The translations under genes and the position numbers were made by a program. A stretch of 64,000 nucleotides of DNA from Paenibacillus sp. BIHB 4019 (GTDB lineage Bacteria > Bacillota > Bacilli > Paenibacillales > Paenibacillaceae). The notes below the pieces were generated by a model. That model ran no database searches and was not told the DNA's origin. It worked only from the letters and a program-made list of their open reading frames with translations. How positions within the stretch are numbered: the stretch's first letter is position 1; every line of letters begins with the position of its first letter. Location: positions 3,892,501 to 3,956,500 of the forward strand of contig NZ_CP016808.1 of assembly GCF_002741035.1 (NCBI RefSeq), in the 5' to 3' direction. Shown here piece after piece: positions 33,424 through 42,866 of the stretch.

Positions 33424-33748
33424 TTACCAGTCCTCGTATTGTTCTACACGTTCGATGTCCTTAATTTCAAACCAGTCATCCTCTACCCTAAACGCGCCTT
33501 TCAGCTCAGCTATGGCGTTCACAATACCTTCGACACGCCTTTCATCCCAGGGATCGTACTTTTTGTATTACGCGATGCTTAAATGACGTTCTCAGGGTTA
33601 TAGATATCAATTCTTTTTCCTGATCATCCAATTCGATGCGTTCTCTTCGGTGGCGTTCCTTCACCAATTGTAAATATCCGGCTTTGTGCTCAGGCAAAAT
33701 CATTCAGCTGCTTTCCCACAATCCGTTATCTTCAAGCTTCTTGCTCAT
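33424..33748 (-). pseudogene. YolD-like protein gene, broken
   Basis: From ATG 33748 the peptide reads MSKKLEDNGLWESS and meets TGA. The same frame then gives MILPEHKAGYLQLVKERHRRERIELDDQEKE, the classic YolD start (normally ..WESSRMMLPEH). A frameshift later moves the reading to KYDPWDERRVEGIVNAIAELKG and EDDWFEIKDIERVEQYEDW, the YolD C-terminus. YolD proteins are usually encoded beside a UV-damage DNA polymerase of the UvrX/ImpB type, which is absent here. AGGAGG is well placed upstream and sits in the loop of a 9-bp inverted repeat ATAACCAAC...GTTGGTTAT. Confidence 0.75.
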
Positions 33749-33771
33749 AACCAACGCCTCCTTGTTGGTTA

Positions 33772-33794
33772 TATTATATGCAAACATATGTTCT
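33772..33794 (-). promoter_or_regulatory. LexA box and promoter of the yolD remnant
   Basis: CAAACATATGTTCT at 33781-33794 differs in one half-site base from the Firmicute LexA consensus CGAACATATGTTCG. On the minus strand it directly precedes TATAAT (33777-33772). A LexA dimer would therefore block the promoter until DNA damage. This fits the SOS control known for YolD/UvrX operons. The 240 bp beyond it, up to the right attachment repeat, hold no gene that I can support. Confidence 0.7.
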
Positions 33795-34027
33795 TGAATC
33801 AATTGCGAAAAATCCCTGACAACCCTGCTAAGATAATTACTCGTATTCTTGTCAATTTCCGTCAGCGTCTACCCGTATTTTTAAAAAATGCAGCCCCAAT
33901 TTAGCCCCAATTCAGTGCATGTTGATGCATGAGTTTGCGTCCACCCTAAAGTGGGGGTTTATGGTAAACCCTTTATTAGCAAGGATCTAGGCGAATTGGA
34001 CAACTTGTTTGCGTAGTTTGCTCCTTA

Positions 34028-34057
34028 CTAGATTTATTTCGACATTCCTTGTAAAAT
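34028..34057. repeat. right attachment-site repeat of the prophage remnant
   Basis: A perfect copy of 27121-27150. It ends 34 bp before the nfo start codon. Without the element the DUF2621-type gene and nfo would be divergent neighbours with a short shared upstream region. Confidence 0.9.
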
Positions 34058-34091
34058 AGGTGTGATAAACCGAAAGGGGCGTTATATAACG

Positions 34092-35210
34092 ATGTTGAAA
34101 ATCGGTTCCCATGTTTCATTTTCGGACAAAGGGCTGCAGACCGCAGCAACGGAGGCCATTTCTTATGGCTCCAGCACATTCATGATTTATACCGGCGCAC
34201 CGCAGAATACGCGAAGAAAGCCGATAGACACGCTATATATTGAAGAAGGCAAAGCTTTGATGCAAACAGCAGGTATTGATGAGATTGTTGTTCATGCACC
34301 GTATATTGTCAATCTCGGCTCCTACAAGGACAGCACTTATAATCTGGCTGTTGAATTTTTGAAGGAGGAAATCCGCCGTACCGCTGCTATTGGTGTGCAG
34401 AACATCGTGTTGCACCCAGGCGCTTATACCGACAAGGATGCTGAATATGGCATTGGCCGGATCGCCGAAGGGTTGAATGCGGTGCTGGAAGGCACGAAGG
34501 AAACGAATGTTAATATTGCGCTTGAGACGATGGCCGGCAAAGGCACGGAAATTGGCCGCAGCTTTGAAGAGCTGGCAGCGATTATTGATAAGGTGCAAAG
34601 CAACAATCGCTTGACCATTTGTATGGATACTTGCCATATGCATGATGCGGGCTACGATCTTGTTGATGATTTGGACGGCGTGCTGGACAAGTTTGACAAG
34701 CTGGTAGGGCTTAACCGAGTTGCAGTAGTTCACGTGAATGACAGCAAAAATCCGCGCGGAGCGGCAAAGGACCGCCATACGCCGATAGGCTCGGGATATT
34801 TGGGCTATGATGCCATCCAATCCATTGTCCATCATGAGGCACTTAAAGGGCGTCCATTCGTATTGGAGACGCCATGGATTGGCAAGGATGCGAAAACGGA
34901 GCGTCCGATGTACGAAGTAGAAATCGCCTTGCTTCGCGGAGAAGTCCAGCAGCGGTTTGGCGACAGCTTTCTGGAGGATGTTGCGAAGCTCCAGCAGTTT
35001 TTTGCTCCGCAAGGCATTGACCGTGCATTCGTGCTATCGACATGGGAGCTGCTTAAGGCGGATGCCAAAGCAAGAAAAGCTGATCCGCGCGAACCAATGG
35101 AGCGGATTTACGACCTCATTATTGAAGGCGGCGTATTGTCGCCAGCACTGACAGAAGAGCAAATTAATCAACGGATTACAGCATGGTTTGCAGGCAATGC
35201 TGTGCTCTAA
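34092..35210 (+). CDS. nfo: endonuclease IV with a C-terminal extension
   Basis: An AP endonuclease of the TIM-barrel type that cuts abasic sites. The metal-binding blocks are present: KIGSHVSFSDKG at the start, VVHAPYIVNLGS, NIVLHPGAYTD, NIALETMAGKGTEIG, CMDTCHMHDAGYD, VVHVNDSKNPRGAAKDRHTPIGSGYLG and FVLETPW. The barrel ends near residue 285. About 85 further residues follow (from about QQRFGDSFLEDVAKLQQFF), which most endonuclease IV proteins of ~280-300 residues lack. ATG 34092 lies 12 bp after GAAAGGGG, a somewhat long distance. Its natural promoter region now adjoins or lies inside the prophage end. Confidence 0.92.
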   Translation: MLKIGSHVSFSDKGLQTAATEAISYGSSTFMIYTGAPQNTRRKPIDTLYIEEGKALMQTAGIDEIVVHAPYIVNLGSYKDSTYNLAVEFLKEEIRRTAAIGVQNIVLHPGAYTDKDAEYGIGRIAEGLNAVLEGTKETNVNIALETMAGKGTEIGRSFEELAAIIDKVQSNNRLTICMDTCHMHDAGYDLVDDLDGVLDKFDKLVGLNRVAVVHVNDSKNPRGAAKDRHTPIGSGYLGYDAIQSIVHHEALKGRPFVLETPWIGKDAKTERPMYEVEIALLRGEVQQRFGDSFLEDVAKLQQFFAPQGIDRAFVLSTWELLKADAKARKADPREPMERIYDLIIEGGVLSPALTEEQINQRITAWFAGNAVL

Positions 35211-35275
35211 AAATAATGATTTATAATTGATGAATAGAATGAAGATAATAGTTGAAGGAAGGAAGTTTGAAATAC

Positions 35276-36166
35276 ATGTCATCACCATCTATATCGCAGC
35301 AGCCGTCCGCCAAGAGCGGACGGGCTCGCATGCTCATTTCCTGCCCAGACCGTTCGGGCATCGTGGCAGCCGTTTCCCATTTTCTATATGAGCATGGGGC
35401 GAATATTGTGCAGTCCGACCAGTACACCATGAACCCGGAGGGCGGAATGTTTTTTATCCGCTTTGAGTTCGATTTGGCGGACCTCGACAAGGAACTCCCC
35501 GTATTAGTAGAGGATTTTGCCCGCGTTGCCGACCGTTTCGATATGAAATGGCATACGTTCCGTGCAAGCCGCAAAAAACGCCTGGCGATTTTCGTTTCCA
35601 AAGAAGATCATTGCCTGATGGAACTGCTGTGGCAGTGGAAAGCCGGCGATCTTGACGCCGATATTGCCATGGTTGTCAGCAATCATCCGGATATGCGCGA
35701 AATGGTTGAAGGCTTCGGCATTCCTTACCACCACATCCCGGTCACTGCCGATACGAAAGCAGAAGCGGAGCGCAAGCAGATGGAGGTCGTTGCGGATAAA
35801 GCAGACATTATTGTGCTTGCCCGTTATATGCAAATTATTTCGCCGAAATTTATCGAGCAATTTCCGAATCGCATTATTAATATCCATCATTCCTTTTTGC
35901 CTGCTTTTGTTGGCGGCAAGCCGTATGCGCAAGCTTACCAGCGCGGCGTGAAAATTATCGGCGCTACGGCGCATTATGTAACAGAGGAGCTGGATGGCGG
36001 TCCGATTATCGAGCAGGATGTGCAGCGGGTCAGCCACAGGGACAATGTGGACGACTTGAAGCGGATTGGACGCACGATTGAGCGTGTCGTTCTTGCCCGT
36101 GCAGTTAAATGGCATATTGAGGACCGGATTATCGTTCATCATAACAAGACTGTCGTATTTAATTAG
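35276..36166 (+). CDS. purU: formyltetrahydrofolate deformylase
   Basis: Hydrolyses 10-formyl-THF to THF and formate, balancing the one-carbon pool. The N-terminal ACT domain (RMLISCPDRSGIVAAVSHFLYEHGANIVQSDQYT) is followed by a formyltransferase domain with VVSNHPDMREMVEGFGIPYHHIPV, LARYMQIISPKF, IINIHHSFLPAFVGGKPY (catalytic His and neighbours) and ATAHYVTEELDGGPIIEQDV (catalytic Asp). The start may be ATG 35276 or TTG 35267; GGAAGGAAG precedes both. Length of about 297 residues is normal. Confidence 0.94.
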   Translation: MSSPSISQQPSAKSGRARMLISCPDRSGIVAAVSHFLYEHGANIVQSDQYTMNPEGGMFFIRFEFDLADLDKELPVLVEDFARVADRFDMKWHTFRASRKKRLAIFVSKEDHCLMELLWQWKAGDLDADIAMVVSNHPDMREMVEGFGIPYHHIPVTADTKAEAERKQMEVVADKADIIVLARYMQIISPKFIEQFPNRIINIHHSFLPAFVGGKPYAQAYQRGVKIIGATAHYVTEELDGGPIIEQDVQRVSHRDNVDDLKRIGRTIERVVLARAVKWHIEDRIIVHHNKTVVFN

Positions 36167-36311
36167 GATTTTCGCGGTTATTTATCAATATTTTTTAATA
36201 GGCAAACTGCTCTGGCGGGTGTTACAATGTTCAAAGCCATTGTGTTCAATTGCGCACCACCTATAAGCATGTTGAAAAATGCGGGCTTTCCGCAGGAAAG
36301 TTCTTTTTCAA

Positions 36312-36510
36312 AATATAAGAATTTATAAGTTTTACACTTATAAATGGGCTTATATTGCACCCGCGGAACGAAACGCGCCGCGCCACCAGAGGACGGCGAG
36401 AGCCGTTTCACCTTGAAATATAGGAAAGGATATGTTCTCATCCATTCTCTATATTTCTCGGAATGAAACGCGCCGCGCCGCCAGAGGACGGCGAAAGCCG
36501 TTTCACCTTG
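36312..36510 (+). repeat. bipartite hairpin repeat, locus A (upstream of tkt)
   Basis: The stretch alternates an AT-rich and a GC-rich hairpin: 36312-36356 (inner TTTATAAG/CTTATAAA, a degenerate AT type), 36363-36413 (GC type), 36414-36457 (GAAATATAG...CTATATTTC, AT type) and 36461-36510 (GC type). The GC type begins GGAAYGAAACGCGCCGCGCC and ends GCCGTTTCACCTTG, with TGAAACG pairing with CGTTTCA. The GC modules match those at 52713-52860 almost base for base. The repeat ends 70 bp before the transketolase ATG and is oriented with it. The region 36,167-36,311 shows no gene. Confidence 0.85.
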
Positions 36511-36582
36511 CCATGCTTCTAAAGAGAGAGAGCAACACTTAAAACAAGAAGACCAGAATGGATTTTAGGAGGAAACAAGCTA

Positions 36583-38601
36583 ATGACAGTTACTCAAAAA
36601 TCAGTTGACCAGCTTTCGATTGATACGATCCGTACGCTTGCGATCGATGCGATTGAGAAAGCAAAATCTGGACACCCAGGCATGCCTATGGGTGCAGCTC
36701 CAATGGGTTATCAGCTTTTCGCTAAAAACATGGTTCACAATCCGGCTAACCCGAGTTGGGTAAACCGCGACCGTTTCGTACTTTCCGCAGGGCATGGCTC
36801 CATGCTGCTTTACAGCCTGCTGCACCTGTCCGGCTACGATCTTCCAATTGAGGAACTGAAAAACTTCCGTCAATGGGGCTCCCTGACTCCGGGTCACCCT
36901 GAGTTTGGCCACACAGCTGGCGTTGACGCAACGACTGGTCCACTGGGACAAGGCGTGGCTATGGGTGTTGGGATGGCGCTTGCAGAAGCGCAGCTTGCCG
37001 CTACTTACAATAAAGAAGGCTTTAACGTAATCGACCATTATACTTATGCCATTTGTGGCGACGGCGATTTGATGGAAGGTATTTCGCATGAAGCGGCTTC
37101 CATGGCTGGTCACATGCAGCTGGGCAAACTGGTTGTCCTATATGATTCGAATGATATTTCCCTTGATGGCGAGCTGAGCCTGTCCTTCTCGGAGAGCGTT
37201 CAAAAGCGTTTTGAAGGTTACGGCTGGCAAGTGCTGCGCGTAGAAGACGGCAACGATCTGGATGCTTTGTCCAAAGCGGTTGCAGAAGCGCAAACAGACC
37301 ATGCAAAACCGACTTTGATCGAAGTGAAGACGGTTATCGGTTACGGCAGCCCGAACAAAGGCGGCAAAGGCGGACATGCTGGTCCTCACGGATCGCCGCT
37401 GGGTGCTGAAGAAACGAAGCTGACTAAGCAGTTCTACGGATGGGAAGAAGACAATCAATTTTTCGTGCCAGACGAAGTTCGCGCACACTTCGCAGAAGTG
37501 AAGAAGCAAGGCGAAGAGTCCAATGCGAAATGGGATGCTTTGTTTGCTGAATACAAAAAAGCGAATCCTGAGCTTGCGGCTCAATTCGAAATCGCAACTT
37601 CCGGTTCATTGCCAGCTGGCTGGGATGCAGATCTTCCGGTTTACACAACAGAAGACAAGCCTGTATCGACTCGCGTAGCTTCCGGTAATGCCCTGAACGG
37701 CCTAGCGAAAAATGTTCCTAGCCTTGTTGGCGGCTCCGCTGACCTTGAAAGCTCGACGATGACTCACCTGAAAGGCTTGCCAGTGTTCAAGCCAGGCAGC
37801 TACGATGGCCGCAATATTTATTTCGGCGTTCGTGAGTTTGGTATGGCAGCTGCAATGAACGGTATTGCCCTTCATACAGGTCTGAAAGTATTTGGCGGTA
37901 CGTTCTTCGTATTTACCGACTACTTGCGTCCAGCTATTCGTCTGGCAGCACTGATGAAGCTTCCTGTTGTATACGTACTTACGCATGACAGTATTGCTGT
38001 GGGCGAAGACGGTCCTACACATGAGCCAATCGAGCAGCTTGCTTCGATCCGCATCATTCCTGACCTGACCGTTATCCGTCCCGCTGACGGCAACGAAACT
38101 TCCGCAGCATGGGCTTATGCGCTGGAGAACACAAGCAATCCAGTAGCGCTTGTTCTGACTCGCCAAAACCTGCCGATTCTTGAAGGTTCTGTAGATAATG
38201 CTCGCGATGGCATCCGCCGCGGCGGATACGTTGTATCTGATGCAAAAGACGGCAAGCCGCAAGCGCAAATCATTGCTACAGGCTCCGAGGTTCAGCTGGC
38301 TGTTGCTGCTCAGAAAGCTCTTGCAGAAGAAGGCATTCAAGTTCGCGTTATCAGCCTTCCGAGCTGGGATCTGTTCGAGAAGCAAGACAAAGCTTACAGA
38401 GATTCTGTATTGCTTCCTGAAGTTAAAGCTCGTGTTGCTATCGAAATGGCTTCCCCATTCGGCTGGGAGCGTTATGTTGGCGATCAAGGCACGATTATCG
38501 GTATCGACCGTTTCGGCGCTTCGGCTCCTGGCGACCGCGTCATTGCTGAATATGGTTTTACGGTTGAGAACGTAGTAAGCAAAGTGAAATCCGTACTTTA
38601 A
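36583..38601 (+). CDS. tkt: transketolase
   Basis: Transfers two-carbon units between sugar phosphates in the pentose phosphate pathway, with thiamine diphosphate. The N-terminal domain has [33 protein letters not shown], the ThDP loop [20 protein letters not shown] and [10 protein letters not shown]. The pyrimidine domain has [26 protein letters not shown] (catalytic Glu) and [20 protein letters not shown]. Length of 672 residues is normal. TTAGGAGG lies well before the ATG. It is followed after 30 bp by ppnP. Confidence 0.97.
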   Translation: MTVTQKSVDQLSIDTIRTLAIDAIEKAKSGHPGMPMGAAPMGYQLFAKNMVHNPANPSWVNRDRFVLSAGHGSMLLYSLLHLSGYDLPIEELKNFRQWGSLTPGHPEFGHTAGVDATTGPLGQGVAMGVGMALAEAQLAATYNKEGFNVIDHYTYAICGDGDLMEGISHEAASMAGHMQLGKLVVLYDSNDISLDGELSLSFSESVQKRFEGYGWQVLRVEDGNDLDALSKAVAEAQTDHAKPTLIEVKTVIGYGSPNKGGKGGHAGPHGSPLGAEETKLTKQFYGWEEDNQFFVPDEVRAHFAEVKKQGEESNAKWDALFAEYKKANPELAAQFEIATSGSLPAGWDADLPVYTTEDKPVSTRVASGNALNGLAKNVPSLVGGSADLESSTMTHLKGLPVFKPGSYDGRNIYFGVREFGMAAAMNGIALHTGLKVFGGTFFVFTDYLRPAIRLAALMKLPVVYVLTHDSIAVGEDGPTHEPIEQLASIRIIPDLTVIRPADGNETSAAWAYALENTSNPVALVLTRQNLPILEGSVDNARDGIRRGGYVVSDAKDGKPQAQIIATGSEVQLAVAAQKALAEEGIQVRVISLPSWDLFEKQDKAYRDSVLLPEVKARVAIEMASPFGWERYVGDQGTIIGIDRFGASAPGDRVIAEYGFTVENVVSKVKSVL

Positions 38602-38631
38602 TTTTCGAAATAGAAGGAGATTATACCCGCC

Positions 38632-38949
38632 ATGTCTCAATTTGAAAATGTAACGGTCGTCAAAGAAGCTAACGTTTATTTTGACGGTAAAGTAACAAGC
38701 CGCGCAGTATTGTTCGCGGACGGAACGAAAAAAACGCTCGGCATTATGCTGCCAGGCGACTACGAGTTCGGTACGGACTGCGTAGAAATTATGGAAATTC
38801 TTGCTGGTGATTTGAAAGTGCTGCTTCCAGGCGAGACGGAGTGGCTGCACATTCAAGGCAAAGGCGAGTTCACTGTGCCTGCCAACACGAAATTCAAGCT
38901 TCAAGTTGCGACGGTAGCGGACTACTGCTGCTCGTACATTTACGAATAA
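38632..38949 (+). CDS. ppnP: pyrimidine/purine nucleoside phosphorylase (DUF1255, YaiE type)
   Basis: A one-domain cupin of 105 residues. Family marks are [52 protein letters not shown] and [13 protein letters not shown]. The E. coli homologue splits several nucleosides to base and ribose-1-phosphate. Being in one operon with transketolase it could link nucleoside ribose to the pentose phosphate pathway (inference). AGAAGGAG lies before the ATG. Confidence 0.92.
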   Translation: MSQFENVTVVKEANVYFDGKVTSRAVLFADGTKKTLGIMLPGDYEFGTDCVEIMEILAGDLKVLLPGETEWLHIQGKGEFTVPANTKFKLQVATVADYCCSYIYE

Positions 38950-38964
38950 GAATCACAAATCAAG

Positions 38965-39000
38965 AAAAGGGCTGCTTCGCATATGCGGAGCAGCCCTTTT
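38965..39000 (+). terminator. terminator after tkt-ppnP
   Basis: AAAAGGGCTGCT pairs with AGCAGCCCTTTT around a short CGCATATGCG core. Confidence 0.9.
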
Positions 39001-39246
39001 CGTCGTGCATTTTTCTTTATTGTCATTTATAGTCATTTATGATCTTACATGGACATTCATCATTGTCGTTCATAATTGTCCATCACCGTTCCTTTTCACT
39101 CATCACCGTTCCGCCACCCTCCTCCATCCTTTTCATTCCATCTTGCTCATCATTATTATCCTAACGGGACGTTTCCTTAACTATGCAACATGAATCCTAA
39201 AACATTGTTATATCTCCGCGTTGCTCCAGAAAGCTACAATAGCTTC

Positions 39247-39260
39247 TGTAACCGCTAACA
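39247..39260 (+). promoter_or_regulatory. cre-like CcpA site before the sugar transporter operon
   Basis: TGTAACCGCTAACA fits the cre consensus TGWAANCGNTNWCA at every position. A TACAAT at 39235-39240 could be the -10 box, so CcpA bound here would sit just downstream of the start point. No good -35 was seen. The rest of 39,001-39,246 holds no gene; it contains short direct repeats (CATCACCGTTCC at 39082 and 39102). Confidence 0.65.
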
Positions 39261-39295
39261 ATAAACAAGAAGATGGTTAAATGGAGGGGAAGCTA

Positions 39296-40210
39296 TTGAA
39301 ACAAAGAGCGATGCGGAGGTGGAATTTCAAGCTTGTTTGGCCGTTGCACGTCATGCTCATTCCGGGAATTGTCCTTGTTCTGATCTTTTCATATTTGCCG
39401 ATGCTCGGACTCGTTATGGCCTTTCAGGATTATAAGCCCCAGCTTGGATTTTTGGATTCCGAATGGATCGGCATGGAAAATTTCAAGCTGATGTTTGAAT
39501 ATCCGGATGCAAGGCAAGTGATATGGAATACGCTGCTGATCGCGGGCATCAAAATTGTAGCGCATCTCATTGTTCCATTTGTTTTTGCGCTGCTGCTCAA
39601 TGAAGTGCGTAAAATGCTGTTTAAACGGTTTGTGCAAACGCTGGTCTATTTGCCCCACTTTTTATCCTGGGTCATTCTTGGGGGCATTTTGCTCGATATG
39701 CTCTCTACAGATGGCGGACTTGTCAATCAGCTGCTTGCGGTGTTTGGGATCGAGCCGGTTTTTTTCCTTGGAGATGGGAATTGGTTTAGATTGACGGTCA
39801 TTGTCAGCGACGTATGGAAGGATTTCGGCTTCTCGACCATTATCTTTCTAGCAGCGCTTGCGGGCGTTAATCCTGAATATTATGAAGCGGCGCTTATAGA
39901 TGGAGCGAATCGCTGGCGCCAGACCCTTTCGATAACGATCCCGTCTATTTTGCCCATTACGATTGTGGTTGGGATCTTATCGCTCGGCAACATTTTGAAT
40001 GCCGGCTTCGATCAGATTTTTAATCTATACAACCCGCTTGTGTATGAAAAAGGAGATATTATCGACACCTATGTTTACAGAGTAGGCTTGCTAGGCGGCG
40101 ATTTTGGCTTTGGCACAGCGGTAGGAGTGTTCAAATCGCTAGTGAGCTTTATTTTGATTATTATTTCATACAGGCTTGCCTACAAGCTGGCCAATTATCG
40201 TATTTTTTAA
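39296..40210 (+). CDS. sugar ABC transporter permease (LplB type)
   Basis: One of two membrane subunits of a carbohydrate importer. About six hydrophobic segments are visible (VMLIPGIVLVLIFSYLPMLGLVMAF at the start). The EAA-type loop EYYEAALIDGANRWRQTLSITIPSI contacts the ATPase. The TTG at 39296 has GGAGGGG 6 bp upstream; an ATG at 39281 has none. As usual for this family no dedicated ATPase is encoded nearby, and a shared MsmX-like ATPase probably serves it. The conserved size (304 residues) and partner genes support the call. Confidence 0.9.
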   Translation: MKQRAMRRWNFKLVWPLHVMLIPGIVLVLIFSYLPMLGLVMAFQDYKPQLGFLDSEWIGMENFKLMFEYPDARQVIWNTLLIAGIKIVAHLIVPFVFALLLNEVRKMLFKRFVQTLVYLPHFLSWVILGGILLDMLSTDGGLVNQLLAVFGIEPVFFLGDGNWFRLTVIVSDVWKDFGFSTIIFLAALAGVNPEYYEAALIDGANRWRQTLSITIPSILPITIVVGILSLGNILNAGFDQIFNLYNPLVYEKGDIIDTYVYRVGLLGGDFGFGTAVGVFKSLVSFILIIISYRLAYKLANYRIF

Positions 40211-40222
40211 GGGGGGAGCGGC

Positions 40223-41104
40223 ATGTTTCATCGTTCAATTTCGTATCGTGTTTTCTCTACATTCAACGTTGCTTTTCTAGCCCTGTTGTCCTTCATGTGT
40301 ATAGCACCGCTCCTTCATGTGCTTGCGGTATCGTTCAGTACCGCGGCGGCAGCCGATGCCAATTTGGTAAAGCTGTGGCCGATCGGTTTTTCCCTAGATG
40401 CCTATAAGTCTACCTTGACGAATGTTTTTTTTATCGGCTCTTTTGGAAATTCAATCATTCGGACAGTGCTTGGCACAGCGATTGCGCTTTCCTTGTCGAT
40501 TCTGATTGGCTATGCCTTGTCTAAAGAGAGTTCTGAATTCAGGGGCAGAAATATATATGCCTGGTTTTTCGTATTTACAATGCTGTTTAGCGGCGGATTG
40601 ATTCCCGGTTATATTGTCGTACAAAAGCTGGGGCTGCTCAATACGGTATGGGCACTTGTGCTTCCGGGAGCCGTTAGCGTTTATAATACGATTTTATTGA
40701 TGAATTTTTTTCGCACATCGGTGCCGAAAGCGCTGGAGGAAGCGGCGTTTATCGATGGAGCGGGCCACTTTCGCGCATTATGGCAAATTTATTTGCCGAT
40801 ATCGCTCCCATCACTGGCAACGATTGGCCTCTTTACAATGGTCGGTCATTGGAATGCTTGGTTTGATGGACTTATTTACATGACGCACGCCGAAAAGTAT
40901 CCTATGTCTACGCTTTTGCAGACGATTGTAGTCCAGCGGGACTTAAGCAGCATGAGCGTCAATGCGGATGAAATGAAGGAGCTGTCGAACCGGACGGTGA
41001 AAACGGCGCAAATTTTTATTGCTACGCTGCCCATTATTATCGTGTATCCGTTTCTGCAAAAATTTTTCGTTAAAGGGATTGTGCTCGGTTCCGTGAAGGA
41101 ATAG
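40223..41104 (+). CDS. sugar ABC transporter permease (YtcP/AraQ type)
   Basis: The second membrane subunit, 293 residues, with about six hydrophobic segments and the EAA-type loop KALEEAAFIDGAGHFRALWQIYLPISLPSLATIGL. The C-terminus FFVKGIVLGSVKE is typical of this branch. It starts 12 bp after the first permease, preceded by AGGGGGGAG. Confidence 0.92.
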   Translation: MFHRSISYRVFSTFNVAFLALLSFMCIAPLLHVLAVSFSTAAAADANLVKLWPIGFSLDAYKSTLTNVFFIGSFGNSIIRTVLGTAIALSLSILIGYALSKESSEFRGRNIYAWFFVFTMLFSGGLIPGYIVVQKLGLLNTVWALVLPGAVSVYNTILLMNFFRTSVPKALEEAAFIDGAGHFRALWQIYLPISLPSLATIGLFTMVGHWNAWFDGLIYMTHAEKYPMSTLLQTIVVQRDLSSMSVNADEMKELSNRTVKTAQIFIATLPIIIVYPFLQKFFVKGIVLGSVKE

Positions 41105-41128
41105 AGCCATTAAATAGGGGGATTATCT

Positions 41129-42832
41129 ATGATGAATAAAAGCTGGAGAAAAACGACCGCATTATTGAGCGCATTAATGCTGGGCATGACTGCTTTGACC
41201 GCCTGCTCATCGGCAGTAAATGAGGAAGCGTCAAATAACGCTTCACAGCCGCAAGCTGTGGAAGCCGCAGCTGAAGCGATGAAAGCGGGCAAATACGAGG
41301 AGCCGCTTAAAATCAATATCGTTCGCCAAATGACCACTGATGTGAAGTTTCGCGCCGGGGAGGATATCAACAATAATCCTCATGTCCAGTGGGCCAAGGA
41401 TACGTTCAATATCGATCTCAATTATTTATGGACGGCTGACAGCAGTGCGATTGATACGAAAATCCGCTTGATTTTGTCCGCAAACGAGGATCTTCCAGAT
41501 ATTATTCAATACCGGGGCTCCCAGGATGTTATAGACGCCTTAATTGATTCCGGCAAGTTCGCTGACGTTGGCGACCTGTTTGACAAGTATGCGGGCGATG
41601 CTTACAAATCAGCGATGGCGGAAGACGAAACAGTCTGGTATCCTTATGTTCGTGATGGCAAACGGTACGCGATTCCGATTCTCGATTACTCCAACAATAA
41701 TGATACCGTTTTATGGATCAGAGATGATTGGATGAAAAAGCTTAATTTGAAGGCGCCGCAAACGATCGAAGAGATGGAAAAAATGATGGAGCTGTTCACG
41801 AATGCCGATCCAGACGGCAATGGCAAGAAGGACACCGTAGGGCTGGCTGTTGGCTTGAAAAATGGCATGAACACATGGGGACTCGCTGATGCGGATTTCC
41901 TGTTCGGAGCATACGGTGCGATGCCGGGGCAGTGGAATTTGGACGCCGCGACAGGCAAGCTTGCATACGGCTCGATTGCGCCCGAAGTGAAGACGGTGCT
42001 TGGGAAGCTGAAGGAGTGGATGGAGAAGGGCTACATCCACAAGGAAGCGGGATTGCATGATGAGGGCAAGGCGGCTGAATTATTTTCATCAGGCAAGGCG
42101 GGAATCGTTGTTGCTCCGTATTGGGCAGGAGGCTGGCCGCTGCCAGCGGTTAAAGAGGTGGATAAAAATGCCGACTACAGCGCATATCCGCTGCCTGCTG
42201 GACCGAATGGGAAAATTGGCCGCAGCAAATCGGGTACGGGCAATGGCGTTATTTTAATTAATAAGGACTTCAAGCATCCGGAAGCTTTTTTTATGTATGC
42301 CAATCTGTTATATGAACAGCAGGGCAATCCGCAGTCGGGAAGTCCGTTTGAATACGGCTTTAAAGAAGGCTATGATTTTATGCTTCAGGATGGGCAGCCA
42401 GTCTGGGATGAAGCTAAGTTTCCGGCAGATAAGCCGCTTATGAATGTTGAGAAATATACCCTTCTGTTTGATGGGGCCCGCATCCCTTCTCTGGTTATGG
42501 AGACGATGAACGATTTGGCAAGCGGCAAGGAGCCGGTTACAGCGTTCGAGCAGAAGCAGTCCAGAGGGCTGGATAAAAATATTACCGCGGGTGCTGTCAA
42601 CTACAGCCAGCGGGAATATGCGATGCCTAATCTGTACATTGGCTCTCCGACCAAAACCTACAAGAAGCGTTGGGATTTCCTGAGCAAAAGCGAGAAGGAA
42701 ACGTTTAATAAAATCATTTATGGCGGCAGCCCGATCGATTCCTTTGACACGTTCGTCACACAGTGGAAGGCTTCTGCTGGGGACACCATTACCGAAGAGG
42801 TTAATGAATGGTATGCCGCTGTTCAAAAATAA
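41129..42832 (+). CDS. sugar-binding lipoprotein of the ABC transporter (LplA type)
   Basis: The extracellular substrate receptor, 567 residues. The signal peptide has a lipobox (LTAC, Cys about residue 27) and is followed by a short Ser/Asn/Ala-rich linker. The domain DLPDIIQYRGSQDVIDALIDSGKFADVG and later DPDGNGKKDTVGLAVGLKNGM (a Ca-loop-like DxDGNGxxD) are typical of large oligosaccharide-binding proteins beside YesMN systems. The sugar is unknown, perhaps a plant polysaccharide oligomer (inference). AGGGGG lies before the tandem ATGs. Confidence 0.92.
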   Translation: MMNKSWRKTTALLSALMLGMTALTACSSAVNEEASNNASQPQAVEAAAEAMKAGKYEEPLKINIVRQMTTDVKFRAGEDINNNPHVQWAKDTFNIDLNYLWTADSSAIDTKIRLILSANEDLPDIIQYRGSQDVIDALIDSGKFADVGDLFDKYAGDAYKSAMAEDETVWYPYVRDGKRYAIPILDYSNNNDTVLWIRDDWMKKLNLKAPQTIEEMEKMMELFTNADPDGNGKKDTVGLAVGLKNGMNTWGLADADFLFGAYGAMPGQWNLDAATGKLAYGSIAPEVKTVLGKLKEWMEKGYIHKEAGLHDEGKAAELFSSGKAGIVVAPYWAGGWPLPAVKEVDKNADYSAYPLPAGPNGKIGRSKSGTGNGVILINKDFKHPEAFFMYANLLYEQQGNPQSGSPFEYGFKEGYDFMLQDGQPVWDEAKFPADKPLMNVEKYTLLFDGARIPSLVMETMNDLASGKEPVTAFEQKQSRGLDKNITAGAVNYSQREYAMPNLYIGSPTKTYKKRWDFLSKSEKETFNKIIYGGSPIDSFDTFVTQWKASAGDTITEEVNEWYAAVQK

Positions 42833-42866
42833 GTCATCCAACAATCTAACATCAGGCAAACAACAG

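Larger units (their letters stand above)
27121..34057. mobile_element. decayed prophage flanked by 30-bp direct repeats
   Basis: The element is bounded by identical 30-bp repeats at 27121-27150 and 34028-34057. It starts with an integrase gene on the minus strand next to the left repeat. Inside are phage tail remnants, a holin, an endolysin, a small toxin locus, cargo genes, an Hfq and a YolD gene. All capsid, replication and packaging genes are missing, and at least six genes are broken. The order integrase, tail, lysis, cargo, right end is that of a temperate siphophage with its centre deleted. Parts are clearly AT-richer than the chromosome, mainly 28.3-29.2 and 31.4-33.4 kb. Confidence 0.9.

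Noticed and set aside
37702..38904. A 400-codon open frame on the minus strand across tkt and ppnP
   Set aside because: It is fully opposite well-recognised genes, with no ribosome binding site and no family signature.
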